Assembly: GCA_024509875.1 (NCBI GenBank)
Contig: JAMPIV010012218.1
Span: forward strand, 351,001-415,000
Length of the DNA stretch: 64,000 bases
Reading direction: 5' to 3'
Source: Oreohelix idahoensis
Lineage: Eukaryota; Mollusca; Gastropoda; Stylommatophora; Oreohelicidae
The translations under genes and the position numbers were made by a program. Positions within the stretch are counted from its first letter, which is position 1, and each line of letters opens with the position of its first letter. Positions 22,964 through 34,698 of the stretch are shown piece by piece. The notes beneath the pieces are model-generated. The model did no database searches and had not been told where the DNA came from. It was given only the letters and a program-made list of their open reading frames with translations.

Positions 22964-24400
22964 ACACTGATAGTAAAATTATTCCTCTAAAATGTGGGCA
23001 CTCTTGTAAATCTCCCTTCTTTGGCAACTTGCCTAGATACCTTTCCTTCCTTTCTGCTGGAATTTCGTCTCTCTCCCAGACTTTATAGTGAGTAATTTGT
23101 ATAGTATCTATCGAGATGTATCTTTTTTTGGTACCCCCTGCAGGAATGTCATCTTGAGCAACCATGTTTCCATTTTTTTGAAAGTACATGGCCTTCTTAA
23201 TTTCTTCTTAACGTATCCTTTCAATTCTGACCTGTAGCTATGCGTTTGCTGGCTTGACGTCTCAGTTGGGGGGAAGTGGGAGGTGTTCGTGGAGCTGGTC
23301 TATTGAGAAGTTCCTCATAATGCTCTGTCCACCTTTTCATTTGCTCTGGCATATTGTTAAGCGGTTTTCTATTCTTGTTTTTAAAGAGGACGTTAGCTTG
23401 CTGGTATTTGCCTGTTAGCTTCCTTGTGCTGTTGTATAAGTCTCTCATTTCCTTTGGCTGCCGCTTCCACTGTAGCTCTTCAGAGCTCCTCAATGTATTT
23501 CCTAGAGTCTCTTTTGAGTTTTCTTCTTACTTCTTTGCTCACTTCGGTGTGCACTTCTTGAGCCTTGATTTTGGGACTTCTGGTTTTGCTTCTGATTAAA
23601 TCCTTTTTTTTTTTCTTCTTCTGTTTCTCGTTCTCACTGATGGCTTCAGCCGTTATCCATATTATATATTCGCTGCATCTTACAGCTGTTGGAACATTTG
23701 GAATTTGTTGGATATTGTGACCGTAAATTTGTATCTTGCTTCTTAATTTCGGATATATCTTACATTAAGCTGTTGTCTATAAATGTGTATTTTTGTATAT
23801 TTCTTGAGTTTCATTGTTATTTTGGCCAACAAAAAATGTCGATCGATTGCCATATCTGCTTCTCTACTTATCTTTACGTCATTGAATAACTGATTACTTG
23901 TCATTGTTATTTAGTGTATCTTCTCCATACCTTCCGATACCTTCACCCCATCTAGCATGGTCATTTCCAACTCTGGTATTGAAACCTCCGAGGAGGATAA
24001 TTTCATCTATGAAGTCGTCCACTGTTTTTAAAGCAGCTCGAAGAATTTGTTTTCGACATCTTCTCACTATCTTCATTTGACCTATACACAATGATAAGTT
24101 TGACTACGGTTTCTCCTTCTTCTTTATGTTTAGGCACCATAATGCATTCCGTGACAAAGTTCCATCCTTTGATGCGATCTGTTTTGTTTTTAGCCACAAG
24201 ACAACCCACATCTTCTTTAGCTCTTTCAGATGTGGGGACTCCACTGTAGAGCAGTATGTCGCCATTGAGATCTATAACTCCATGTCCCTTTTTCTTCATT
24301 TCCCTTAGAGTCAGGATTTCTAATTTTGCTTTCCTCATCTCCTCCACCAGCTCCTCTTTTCCCGTTAATACTCCGAATATTCCATGATCCATAAATCGTC
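22964..24400 (-). pseudogene. Split LINE, part 3 of 3 (endonuclease and RT start)
   Basis: It starts on the minus strand with an APE-type endonuclease (24392-24003: LREMKKKGHGVIDLNGDILLYSG, GVGCLVAKNKT), passes the pre-RT segment at 23493-23221 (MKRWTEHYEELLNRPAP), and reaches WERDEIPAERK and LPKKGDLQECPHFR at 23189-22964. It ends in the codons for LLSV. The following motif (PGKVLN) is at 4571, on the far side of the nested stack. Many stops and frame changes. Confidence 0.82.
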
Positions 24401-24420
24401 GTCGGGTAACTCGTGCCAGT

Positions 24421-24780
24421 TCGTCGCCTTTAAGATCAGTCCAGTTTTCTCTCTGTCATTGCTATTAATCGGTGTTTAAGGCAAACAGGTGATTGGGCCG
24501 TTGTGCCTTTGCAAGATGGAGGGGCTGTCTTGTTACGGCATATATGCATGCGGCCGTCCTTTTTTTTCAGCCTGGCTGGGGACCAGCCTAGGCGGATTTT
24601 GTTATGACGGCAATCCTTTGGTTTGGTCTTGTGTCTCCAGACTGCCTGTTTTTACCACAGGAGTAATAAGTCCCCACTGGGATGTAGGATAAAGAGAGAG
24701 GGATAGTACCTCACGGTGAGAGACAGCCATGTCCTTTTTAGGATAGTCAGGATCCTATTTGGTTCTCCTCTCTTTATCTA
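24421..24780 (-). other. Probable 5' leader of the split LINE
   Basis: Noncoding sequence upstream of the endonuclease. At about 24479-24508 the minus strand has a GGC..CAACGG..CCCAATCACCTGTTTGCC-like block similar to the head of the SINE-like elements. A plus-strand LINE starts beyond it, head to head. The exact border between the two elements is not clear. Confidence 0.5.
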
Positions 24781-25084
24781 GCTCATGTATGGCTCCACGA
24801 ATACCGCTTGTGTACGGCGGTGGCCACATCCCGGGCAACATTCTTGGCTGACTGGCTAAACTGCATAAGTGGAGTAGGAGTAATCTTACTCAAGGGAATG
24901 TCTATCCCTAGTACACAAAGACTGAGACCGTGAGTGAGGCGGAGGAATCTAAGAAGATCAACGGCTCGCAAAGCGGAACAGCAAAGTGTGTGGCACACTA
25001 GAGGCGTGTCGGACATAGAAAAAGACAACGGCTAGCCACCGTGGAAGAGATTGGGGCCTTACCACGTACATCCTACAAAATGTT

Positions 25085-26043
25085 ATGAGATCACAACAAC
25101 AAGATAAGAAACGATATGTAGAGAACTCTTTGTCCCCTGGGGAAGAATCTACTGTACAAATTAACAGGGAAGAGGCAACTCCTCTAATGAGTAAGGAAGT
25201 ACATAATGACGATTGTTCCTCAAATTCTGTTGAAAGGGAGCATTCTGAGACAGACCACCTAAAAACTAGTACGAGGAGCCAAAAAATAGGAACATGGAAC
25301 GTTAGAACTCTAAACGGAGAAGGAAAGCTAGACAATCTAATATTAGAGGCAACAGACATGAAACTCGATATACTGGGAGTTGCAGAGGCAAGACTGTTGG
25401 AAAGAGGCTACATAAAAAGAGACCAATACACGCTTATACACTCAGGAGGAGAAAAACATGAAAGAGGGGTAGGAATGTTGATAGAGAAATAGTTAGAAAA
25501 ATACGTATGTGGATACTGGACACACAACGACAGAATGATGTTACTGAAGATGAGAGCAAAACCATTCGACATATCAATCTTACAAACTTATGCACCAACT
25601 AAAGATCACAGCGAGGAAGAAATAGAAAAATACTATGAAGAGCTACCAACACACACTTAAACCAGTAAAATCTACGGTTGTGTTGATAGTAATGGGTGAT
25701 ATGAATGCAAAAGTAGGAAAAGGAAAATACAAGAAAATAGTAGGACAGTATCGATTACGGACAAGAAATGATAAAGGAGACAGACTTCTGTTAAGAAAAC
25801 CAGCTGGTCATATGTAACACCTTGTTTGAACACCACCCAAGGAAATTATACACATGGAAAAGCCCAGGAGATATAACAAGAAATCAAATTGACTATATCA
25901 TGATAAAACATAGATTTAAGAACAGTGTCACAAGTGCAAAGACACATCCTGGCGTCGACATAAATTCAGATCACAATCCGGTCGTCATCAAAGTAAATAT
26001 AAAGCTGAAAAGAACAGGAAACATAAGACAGGAGGAACCCTAG
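25085..26043 (+). pseudogene. LINE APE-type endonuclease (broken)
   Basis: The start at 25085 gives an S/E-rich tail, then IGTWNVRTLNGEGKLDNL, LDILGVAEARL and ERGVGMLIEK, typical of the APE nuclease of RTE-like LINEs and of the CFDP2-like proteins derived from them. A stop at 25490 and later frame changes follow. VMGDMNAKVG lies in the frame at 25635 and SDHNPVVIKV in the frame at 25822; these carry the catalytic Asn/Asp/His set. The nuclease nicks target DNA to prime reverse transcription. Confidence 0.83.
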
Positions 26044-26121
26044 ATAGAAATATCAGCACTGAAACAACCAGATATAAAACAGAAATATTTAATCGACGTC
26101 AAAAATAAATATCAACAGTTA

Positions 26122-27063
26122 TTGACAGAAAGCATGGAGCAGTATAGAAGAGAAAACCCAGAAGAAAAAGTAACCACAAAATGGGAATGCTTAAAAACAA
26201 GCATACAATCAGCAAATGCAAATTTACCTAAAAAGATACAGGAAATACCAGGACTGAACATCAGTGGAAGGTCAATAAACAATCTTAGATATGCAGATGA
26301 TACCGTGTTGTTAGCTAAAAGCGAACATGAGTTACAAGAACTAGTGAAGCAAGTGAACAGTATAAGTCGAGAATATGGACTCGACATTAATATTGAGAAA
26401 ACAAAAACTATGATAATTAGCAAAACAGACGATAAACCCACATTAAAGATATACTTAAATGGGAAAATCCTGGAACAAGTCAAGAGGTACGTATATCTTG
26501 GTCATATAATAACAGAAGATGGCAGATGTGAAACAGAAATCAAGAAGAGAATAGGAATGGCCAAAGCTACATTCAACAACATGAAACATATACTGACATC
26601 TAAACAGTTATCTCACAAATTAAAACTGAGAATCATAAAGTGTTATATATATTCTGCATTTCTGTATGGTGCAGAAACATGGACGATGAATAAGCATTTG
26701 GAAGAAAGAATTGAGGCTCTTGAAATGTGGATATATAGAAGAATGGGGCGTATCTCGTGGAAAGAGAAGAAAACAAATAAGGAGGTCCTAGAAAATCTAG
26801 GTATGAAAAGAGAACTAATGAGGGAGATCAAAGTTCGGCAGCTAAAATACTTTGGCCACATAAAAAGGCATAACACCCTGCAGAAGACCATAATAGAAGG
26901 GAGAGGTGAAGGCAAACGTGCAAGGGGAAGACAGCGCTATAAGTGGGAAGATAACATCAAGAGATGGACAGGAAAGAGTCTTTCAGAGTGCAACACCAAG
27001 ACAAGAGACAGAAGACGTTGGAGATCCATTACAGCCAACCTTCGTTGTGGAGATGGCAGCTGA
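26122..27063 (+). pseudogene. LINE RT palm and C terminus, fingers deleted
   Basis: 313 aa open frame. It begins with a pre-RT linker and jumps at about residue 38-48 straight to INNLRYADDTVLLAKSEHEL, which carries the catalytic YADD box. Typical RTs have some 200-250 residues between these points, so an in-frame deletion of about 0.7 kb removed the fingers and part of the palm. The C terminus (FLYGAETWTM, KARGRQRYKW-like segment) is complete. The N-terminal Met is simply the first one in the frame. Confidence 0.85.
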
Positions 27064-27076
27064 TGATTATGAATAG

Positions 27077-27601
27077 GTCCCCTGCTGGCCCTATGCACGT
27101 AACCATTTCTGGTGTTTTACAATCATATTCTGCTGCTTTGCTCAACTTGATCTTCTTCAGTGCTGCCTTCGGTTCTTCCTTAATGATGTTAACCTCACAA
27201 CCATTGGTTTCCTCTTCAGCGACAGTGTTTATCATTTCTTAGACTTGACATTGTTCACCACCTAATAGCACTGAGTAATATTGTTTCCATCTTTCCATTA
27301 TTTCCATTGGAGCACTCATCAATCTGTCTTGTTTATCTATTATAGATATAAGACGGTACTGTTTTCCCTTCCTCATGCTCTTTAGGTTCTTCTTCGGGCT
27401 TTCTTTAGCATCCTTTTCTATCTTTTCTCCTAATTCTTCCCAGGACTTCTGTTTTGCCTCTAGCACCTTGTTCTTTGCTTTTGTTCTGAGTGTCATAGAT
27501 CTGGTCTATTTTAAACACTCTGACGCTCATGGTTTCTTCTTTCTACTTAATTTCACACATCGGTTGTAAAGATTCCATTCTCTTTTCCCAGCATATATAC
27601 A
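27077..27601 (-). pseudogene. Minus-strand LINE fragment (pre-RT region)
   Basis: On the minus strand 27496-27239 reads a K/E-rich linker with MERWKQYYSVLLGG, and 27235-27080 reads KAALKKIKLSKAAEYDCKTPEM, the start of an RTE-like RT. It is cut off at 27077 by the end of the plus-strand LINE and at 27601 by element B, which inserted there. Confidence 0.75.
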
Positions 27602-27781
27602 TGTCACATCTTGATTAACAAGCTGTGGACTGTCTGTGATCCGCTGGGAGCAGGTACGTAATGTCAGTCGTGTATGAGGGGTAGTCAGTAGAGTGGTGTG
27701 ACCTTGACAACACGAAACTGTGAGGTCAGCAGCTCAGGGATGAATGCAAGGAGAGTTCTGATTGGTGCAGGGAAGAAAGTA

Positions 27782-27826
<45 letters not shown>

Positions 27827-28313
27827 CGAACGAACGAACGAACTTTATTTTCAAAGGGTTAAGAATTGGGCACGCAGGCCCGTCTGACATTCTGCCCTTC
27901 CTCTCTCTCTCATCATGTATACTAATATCCTTTCATCCTCACATTTACTTTAAGCATTATTAAGGCATTTATCATTATAAAAGTAATATTACATTTGCAA
28001 TAGAAAGAGAGAGAGAGCGGTAAGGTTTTTTTAGTGATGATGGTCGACTTGAATCGTGGAGTGTGAGAAGATATTTATTGGTGTGGATATTATGTATTTT
28101 TCTGATCTGGGATTTTCATTAATGTGATACACTCCACTGACTGTATAGTATTGTAATTCTGTGGTCACAGTTTTTTCTAAATATATTGGACAAAGATGGG
28201 AATCTGACTTGTGTTGGTTATAATGGAATGTGTACAGCTCCGTCCGTCGCACTCTTGTGTAGTATTTCGAGGACTAAGACATATGGGTGTTCTATGTAGA
28301 ATGTTCTGTGTCA
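27602..28313 (+). repeat. Element B 5' LTR, carrying a small insertion
   Basis: The outer parts 27602-27786 and 28008-28313 match 37812-38001 and 40448-40749. The middle part is extra (see next entry). Without it the LTR is about 490 bp. Confidence 0.85.
27787..28007 (-). mobile_element. Small retroposon fragment with (GTTC)n tail
   Basis: A (GA)n run, then (GAAC)n and TTTATTTTC. On the minus strand this reads GAAAATAAAGTTCGTTCGTT, a polyadenylation signal followed by a (GTTC)n tail, as in LINE or SINE 3' ends. GA repeats on both sides hide the TSD. It is missing from the 3' LTR of B. Confidence 0.6.
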
Positions 28314-31147
28314 GGTGGGAGCTCCTTGTTCGGTCCTCAGATTTGGTATTGCTACATTCGTTATCTTTTCATGTTCTGCTTGAAAATAGGAAGAGTAAAT
28401 TCGCCACTGTGTTCCCTTCTCTTGGTATTAGTGTCGAGCAAGCGCCAGGTTAGAAATCTATTTTTGGTCACGTATACTGTAGGCCATTTTTTTCATTCAC
28501 GCAGTGATCGGTATTGTTTGAATACTGAGTCACGGACACAGATAAGCGAAACGCAGTGAAGTGTTTTTTGTTTGGTTTTTTTCTCCTCGGGTGATTTTCA
28601 GTTCACGAATTAAGCTTGATCAGTGTTGCAAGTTTGGAGGTTTTTTTTGGGACGTGTTAGATGAGGATAAATGATTAGGACTTTCAATAATGGTGTGGTG
28701 AGAGAAGAATTGCAAGATGGTTTTTGTTATGTACAGTGCACTGTCACTTTGCCTGTGCAATAGTGTGTGAGGACATTTTTGTGGCTCTTTGCAAGTTGAA
28801 GGTAGCATTATTGCTTCAGTTGAGAGACAAAAGTTGACAGTTATAGGTGTGTAGCTGGTAATTTCCTGGTGATCATCAAGATTTCTAGTCAGGTATAAGA
28901 AATTGGTAGTGACTTAGTGATACCTGGACGACCTGGTTGTAGGGGTTAGTGCCAGAGCTATCAAAACGTCGATGTGACAGTGTATACATCTCTGTTGTAA
29001 AGAAAACAACGCTGTTGCCTGCCAACGTCTGCAGTGTGAACCAAACTGCAGCAGGTTCGTTGTCTTTCATTTTATTGTCTGCCAAATTAAGATGACGACA
29101 AAAGACTGCAGTCCATCATCACAAACGGTATCGAACTTTTTCTCACGTAGAAGGTTGCACTGCACCTTTGCAAACGGTGTTAACTTTCATGAACTCGTGA
29201 TATATTATTGGAGTTGAGCTGGGAAAACCTCGCCTTGTGCTGACGACGGGCTAGTATACATATGGTGGTGAACATTGATGTGCGTGGACTGACTTTTTGC
29301 TTCACCGCCATTTGGTATTTCATTGAAGAAGACAAGACATTAACTTGAGACAAGTGGGGATTTTGTGTCTTATATAATAATGCTAGGAGCACTCAGCGGT
29401 CATCCTAAGTGACAATATTGGTAACTTTATGTAACTTTGTCACGTGTCATTCGTTGTATGGACCATTGTATCATCAGTGACTAAGGAACTGTGGGTATTA
29501 ACGTCATCACCAGGAGCCCAGACCTTCGGAGATCATCAATTAAATTTATTTATAGTTACCTTTCTTAATGTAGTAATTGTGACGTACGTCTAGTTTGACA
29601 AGTGAATTTTCCCTGATATGAGGGATGATTTAAAGGGACCCTTAGCTTTTCATAACATTAGAACCCCTGAACATTTGTTGTAACTTTTCGTTTGCCAGAA
29701 CTCATTCCACCGGGACTCATGTAGGATACAGCGACGAGATCAAAGAGACAGACCGAGGGATTTTAGGGGAGACTATCGGCGTTATCAAAGACAGTAGTTT
29801 TCCCTGATACGAGACGCAGTTGCTTGCCGCTAATTTCGAGTCTCGGTGTCAATCGAGGAACCGAGCGAACGGGGGAAAGCGAAACGGGCAGCAGCGAGCG
29901 GATACGAAGACCAGGGGGCGGCTTCTTCTCTTGATTTGGCGGTCAGATCCCCAAAAGTTCGTGAGATCAAATAAGTTGTCAAGTTTATCATGTCCCACTC
30001 AACTTACATTCCATTTTAGCTAAATAGACCATGAAGAACTAGACACGTTATCACTCGCTGGCCAGACCTTTACAGAAGCACTAGCTTTATTGAAATCTTG
30101 TTATAGATTTTCCCCTGGATTTTATATATATTTGCAGTGATTTCTAATTCTGTGCAAAGCGGTAAAATATATATTGTGTAAAGTGATCAGTGGTCTAGTC
30201 ATTCTATTTCAAGGGATTTTGTGTTAATTTAAATCTATTTAATTAAACCATCTCAAGAGTTCCAGTTTTAAATATAATGATCTATCTATTATATTATTTC
30301 AAAAGATAATAGATGCTTAAATTAACTTTTAAAGTCGCGAAGGAATTTATAATTAATAAATTCAGTTACGTCCTAGTTTTATAGATGTGGGTTTTTAACC
30401 ACTAGAATTCGCGCAGTGTTTATTAAATACATAATTAAATACTCGAGTGTATTATAGGCTTAACGGGAAATTCATCGCGCTTTAGAAGGTTATTTGTTTT
30501 CGGTATATTACATGTCTTTTTTTTCTTTCATACAGAGTGATCGTAACCTGTGCGATCCCAGCATTAAGAAAGCAATAAAGAAATCAATCTAAGCAAAGCA
30601 AAGCATAAACAGTGTGTAGAGTTCCCCTGACGCAGAACTTGTTGAGACTGTGTAAATTTTAAATCTTTGAGGCGATTCTATGTTTGGAATTCCGCTATCT
30701 AACTTATAGCAAAGAAAGCACACCCAAAGACAAATTTAACGCACCATCAAACAACTTAAGTCGTAACGGGAAGAAAAACACTGGCCCGAGCTTTGTTAGT
30801 TTACTGACACAGAGAGATAATTCATAATTTCCTGAACAGTGATGTGACTAGTTTTCTCACTGGACTTAAACCATACCTCACGGATAAAGTGTACCAGCAC
30901 GCGTAAGAATTTTATTATCCGCGGCATAGTCAAATAGACCACACCATCCTCACCCCGGTATCAGTTACGGTTTGTAATGAGCCATCTGCTGCTGTCTAAT
31001 TGTATCTTTTGTCCACCATACTGTTGTGTTCGTTTGTGTAGTAAGGTCGTCCTAATCAGCTTCATTATTGTTTGTATTTCCGTATGTTATGTTCTATTGA
31101 AGCGTATCTCAATTTAACATACAGTACTCTGGCATTGGAGCAGGTTA
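28314..31147 (+). other. Element B long leader, no gene recognised
   Basis: 2.8 kb between primer-binding site and the nested LINE. Short open frames only (under 70 aa), with no family resemblance. Two TTTTCCCTGATA.GAG blocks near 29610 and 29798 are alike. Unrecognised old insertions may lie here, because the leaders of A and C are only about 1.3 kb. Confidence 0.45.
28316..28333 (+). other. Candidate primer-binding site of element B
   Basis: TGGGAGCTCCTTGTTCGG begins 2 nt after the 5' LTR, the same offset as in element A. The tRNA is not identified. Confidence 0.45.
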
Positions 31148-31487
31148 TTTGATTGTGTACTTTTGCTTGTACACACTTTTTTTTGGGTGGGGGGGGGGGG
31201 TGAGAATCACGTTTATGTTTATACATTCATGATATTGCAGTAGGGTTTTGTTTAGTTACACTGCTTAAATATTATGGGTGTCATGGCTACAGCATGTTGT
31301 GCTGTTGGATGACTTGGCACAAGACTACTGAATACACCCATTTGATTGATACAGTCAGTATTTCTGACTAGGCATTACATATAGTTTTGTTACATTTTTC
31401 AATTACAACATCTGAGAATTTTCTAGGGGGGAATACTGAAGGGATTTTTGTACACTAATTACTGCTTTAAGAGATTTTGATGATGAT
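31148..31487. repeat. Left copy of ~340-bp direct repeat flanking a LINE
   Basis: Matches 32703-33052 at about 95% apart from changes in G-run length: same TGAGAATCACGTTTATG, ATGTTGTGCTGTTGGATGA and GAGATTTTGAT blocks. The LINE at 31488-32627 lies exactly between the copies. Confidence 0.9.
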
Positions 31488-32627
31488 GATATAATCCCTT
31501 TAGCTGTGAGCAGGTAGCTCTTGACAGCCCATTGCCTCTCTGACAAAGGTGCAAGTCTTCCTCAGTTGTTGTGATGATGTGTAGAGTGTTTTGTGGATGG
31601 TTGGGTGCGATGGGAGTAGCTGGTGTCGCAGGTCTGTTAGTCTTGGGCACTGTAACAGTAGGTGTTCAACTGATTCCTCATAGTGATGGATGTGCCTACA
31701 GTTTGGTTCACGTAGAGGGTCTATTCTATTTAAATGTTTATTGACAGGGGCATGGCCTGTTATCAGCTGGAAAATTAGACTCTAATCTCTTCTTTTCAGT
31801 TGTTTAATTGGATCTTGAGGGTTTGGTTTAGTTTGATATTTGAAGAATTGACGCTCTGTCTGGGAGGAAGCCCACTGGTTTAGCCATTCTTGCCTATAAT
31901 TGTTTCTCAGGATCTGTTGGCAGGTTTGCAGTGTGGTACTTGATGGGAACTTGGGCAGTGCTGCTCCTCTTTTGGATAGTTTATCGGCTTTTTCATTTCC
32001 TGGGACTCCGACATGCCCTAGGATCCACTGGAGTGTAACTTCGACGCAATAGGAAGTGAACAGTTGGTCAATTAATCTGCAGATTTTATTAATATTAGGA
32101 GACATTTTGCTTTCTTGGGCTTAGAGTGCTGATTTTGAGTCTGAGAATATAACAATATTCTCAGGTGGAGCGATGCCACTTTCAAAGTCTGAGATTATCT
32201 GGCACAATACTTTTTCTAGTGCTGTTATTTCTGCATCATAGCTGTAACAAATGTCTCCGCAAGGGCCAAAGATGCGAGGGTGGTCTTCTGGGTGCAGGTT
32301 GGGGTATTTTATCACTGCGCCATATCCAGCATTGGTGGTAGCTTTAAATGCAGATCCATCTGTGTAGACATGGATGATGTCTTGTGGATGAGTCTATAGT
32401 TTCTAAAGCGATGGTTTTCAGTAGTGGTCCTAGAGTGTTCTTGTCTGCTGAGGGTCAGAGAGTTCAGTTCTTACTATGGGAGTAGATGCCTGCCAACAAG
32501 GTGGTTCATAATTGATAGTTACCATTGGCTTTCTAACTGCTGGTAGGTGGTGTTTGATGCTAGCTTCTTTTGCATTTTTAAAAAAGATGTCTTTTGTACT
32601 CTGTGTTTTTGGTGCCACTGCTCTATC
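31488..32627 (-). pseudogene. LINE fragment with RNase H domain
   Basis: On the minus strand an RNase H domain spans about 32315-31990: YDAEITALEKVL, IVIFSDSKSAL, then WILGHVGVPGNEKADKLSK. A C-terminal segment with HIHHYEESVEHLLLQCPR follows. The 3' end has an (ATC)n tail at 31480-31491. LINEs of I/R1/Jockey-like clades carry such domains, and the RTE-like ones do not. One stop lies at 32121 and frame changes are present. The RT is missing, so it is 5' truncated. Confidence 0.82.
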
Positions 32628-32702
32628 ATTTTCATTTACTTACTTACTTATTTACTTAGTCGTTCCCCTTCTACCGTGAGGTGTAGAGGTATTTTCATTT
32701 AC
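32628..32702 (-). mobile_element. 51-bp LINE tail insertion with 12-bp TSD
   Basis: ATTTTCATTTAC at 32628-32639 and 32691-32702 flanks a 51-bp insert. On the minus strand the insert reads CACCTCACGGTAGAAGGGGA and ends in an (AAGT)n tail. The same 3' end occurs at 63645-63690. It is an extreme 5' truncation. Confidence 0.88.
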
Positions 32703-33052
32703 ACAATTATTATTATTTATTTTTTTTTTTGGGGGGGGGGGGGAAAGGGGGTGTGTGAGAATCACGTTTATGTTTATACGTTCATGATATTGCAGTAGGG
32801 TTTTGTTTAGTTACACTGCTTAAATATTATGGGTATCATGGCTACAGCATGTTGTGCTGTTGGATGATTTGGCACAAGAATACTGAATATACCCATTTGA
32901 TTGATACAGTCAGTATTTCTGACTAGGCATTACATATAGTTTTGTTTCATTTTTCAATTACAACATCTGAGAATTTTCCAGGGGAGAAAGGGGGGGGGGG
33001 GATACTGAAGGGATTTTTGTACATTAATTACTGCTTTAAGAGATTTTGATAA
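32703..33052. repeat. Right copy of ~340-bp direct repeat
   Basis: Counterpart of 31148-31487. It ends GAGATTTTGAT and continues into element B sequence leading to gag. Two poly-G runs (about 32711-32723 and 32990-33001) differ in length from the left copy. Confidence 0.9.
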
Positions 33053-33131
33053 AACTACATTACATAACTATGGCTTGCCTATTATAATTTGTTAATGTTG
33101 GTAAAGCATTAACAGGCACTGCTTTACAGGA

Positions 33132-33907
33132 ATGGGCAGAAACAAAATGGAAGGAAAACAGGACAATGACAGAAATGAACGGTGTGAGGAGAGGGAATTT
33201 CAGAAGTTGAAGTTTGAAGCTGACAAACAGAGGATAGAAGCGGATAAAGAATTGAAGAAAATTGAAGCTGACACAAAATAAATATGAAGAAGCTAGATAT
33301 TGAGTCTAGGAAGCAGGATTCATGTGGGAAAGAGTCCTTTCTATAGACTACTGTTACCTAATTTTAATCAAGATTTGAACAACATTGACATGTTTATTTG
33401 GATCATTTTGAGAGAGCGGGTTCTGCTTAGAAGATACAGTCGTAAGAGTGGCCTTTTCTACTGGAAAGTTTGCTCTCAGGATCTGCGCTGGAGACTGTGT
33501 ACAGTATCCCCATAGCCGCCAGAGCAAAGTTTGAAATAGTCAAGGAGAGATTGTTAAGGAAATTTCGACAAACGGCTAAAGGGTATCGAGCTCGTTTCCG
33601 AGACGTGAGACCCAGCGCTAATCAGGATTTTGAAGATTTCATTGCGAAAATTACCCAGTTACTAAATCGGTGGATTGAAATGGAAGTTGTTACTGCAGAT
33701 TTTGATTGGATTTTCGACCTTATGTTACAGGACAAAGTATTGTCATCATGTTCCTCTGAGCTTGTTGCGCTTTTCCGGGATCTCAAGCCCAGAAACATCG
33801 GCATGATGTCAGAATTGGGACACCAATTCGTGACCGCATCCAGGACGGTCATACACAAGGAGAGTATATCTAAGACCTTTGTAATGAGTGTAGGAAATAT
33901 TACTTGA
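33132..33907 (+). pseudogene. gag: Element B gag (broken)
   Basis: The ATG at 33132 opens a 49-codon charged coiled coil (KFEADKQRIEADKELKKIEA) ended by TAA at 33279. The capsid-like part follows in the frame at 33470-33907: ARFRDVRPSANQDFEDFIAK, LMLQDKVLSSCSSELVALF, colinear with A and C. A degraded nucleocapsid-like stretch runs to about 34190. Start chosen by analogy with the coiled-coil N termini of A and C. Confidence 0.75.
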
Positions 33908-34193
33908 ACACCTTACCATATATTATAGATCGAAGAGTGCAAATAGAATTGGCTCCAGAAGATTTAATTATGATAGAGCCTCCTTTCGGGGAGAAAGATC
34001 TCCTGGGTATGACAATTGTCGAGGCCATAGATCACTGAAGAAGAATTAACATTCACTCTGATAGAAATCAATACAGATTTGTGATAGACAGACACGGTAG
34101 GTACCCGCGAAATCAGGTCCAGATAGATTCTCCAAAACAAGGAGGAACAGGGACGATTTCGCAGAAGCTCATCTAACCAGAGAAACAAATCTT

Positions 34194-34580
34194 TTGAGAA
34201 AAGGGAATCAGACTGAGTGGTCAGAAATTCTCCAAATAATATTCCGGGAAAGGACTCCAATGCTCAGCTACACTGTAGTCTTTGTAATGAAACATTTGGC
34301 AAAGGTTTGTGCTAATAATTCAGAACGGGATAATTCTGATTGCTTATTAGATACTTTTAACAACGAGAATTGCGAGGGACGCAGGACATTATTTGAACCA
34401 GGCGGTAAGCCTGTACTGATCTGTGGTAACAATCTTTCTTGTCTCTCTTCTCTGCAAGAGAATGATCACTTGGAATTGCACCTAGGGTTTGTGCAAAGCA
34501 TGACACTGTCCGTGTTGAGAGACACAGGTTGCACAACGATTGGAGTATGGAGATCCTTATTGATGAGTCATGCTTTATAG
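34194..34580 (+). pseudogene. pol: Element B protease region
   Basis: 128 aa frame ending with LSVLRDTGCTTIGVWRSLL, a retropepsin active-site segment with D-T-G intact (GAC at 34521). The same TTIGV.RSL context occurs in A and C. Upstream residues are degraded nucleocapsid. A stop follows at 34578. Confidence 0.75.
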
Positions 34581-34698
34581 GTAAGAGCAAGATGCATCAC
34601 TTTTGGGCGTAACATTGAGTATTACCCTCAATTGAGGTGACTCACCCTTCATATCTTGTATAGTACAAGCCTGTGTACTCGTATCATCGATAGCGGAT

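Larger units (their letters stand above)
24783..27076 (+). mobile_element. Plus-strand RTE-like LINE with internal deletion
   Basis: A 0.3-kb leader, an endonuclease region (25085-26043), a short linker, then the RT palm and C terminus (26122-27063) and a GATGATTATGA end. Most of the RT fingers are missing between about 26235 and 26280. It differs in sequence from the minus-strand LINE family. It is non-autonomous as it stands. Confidence 0.8.
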
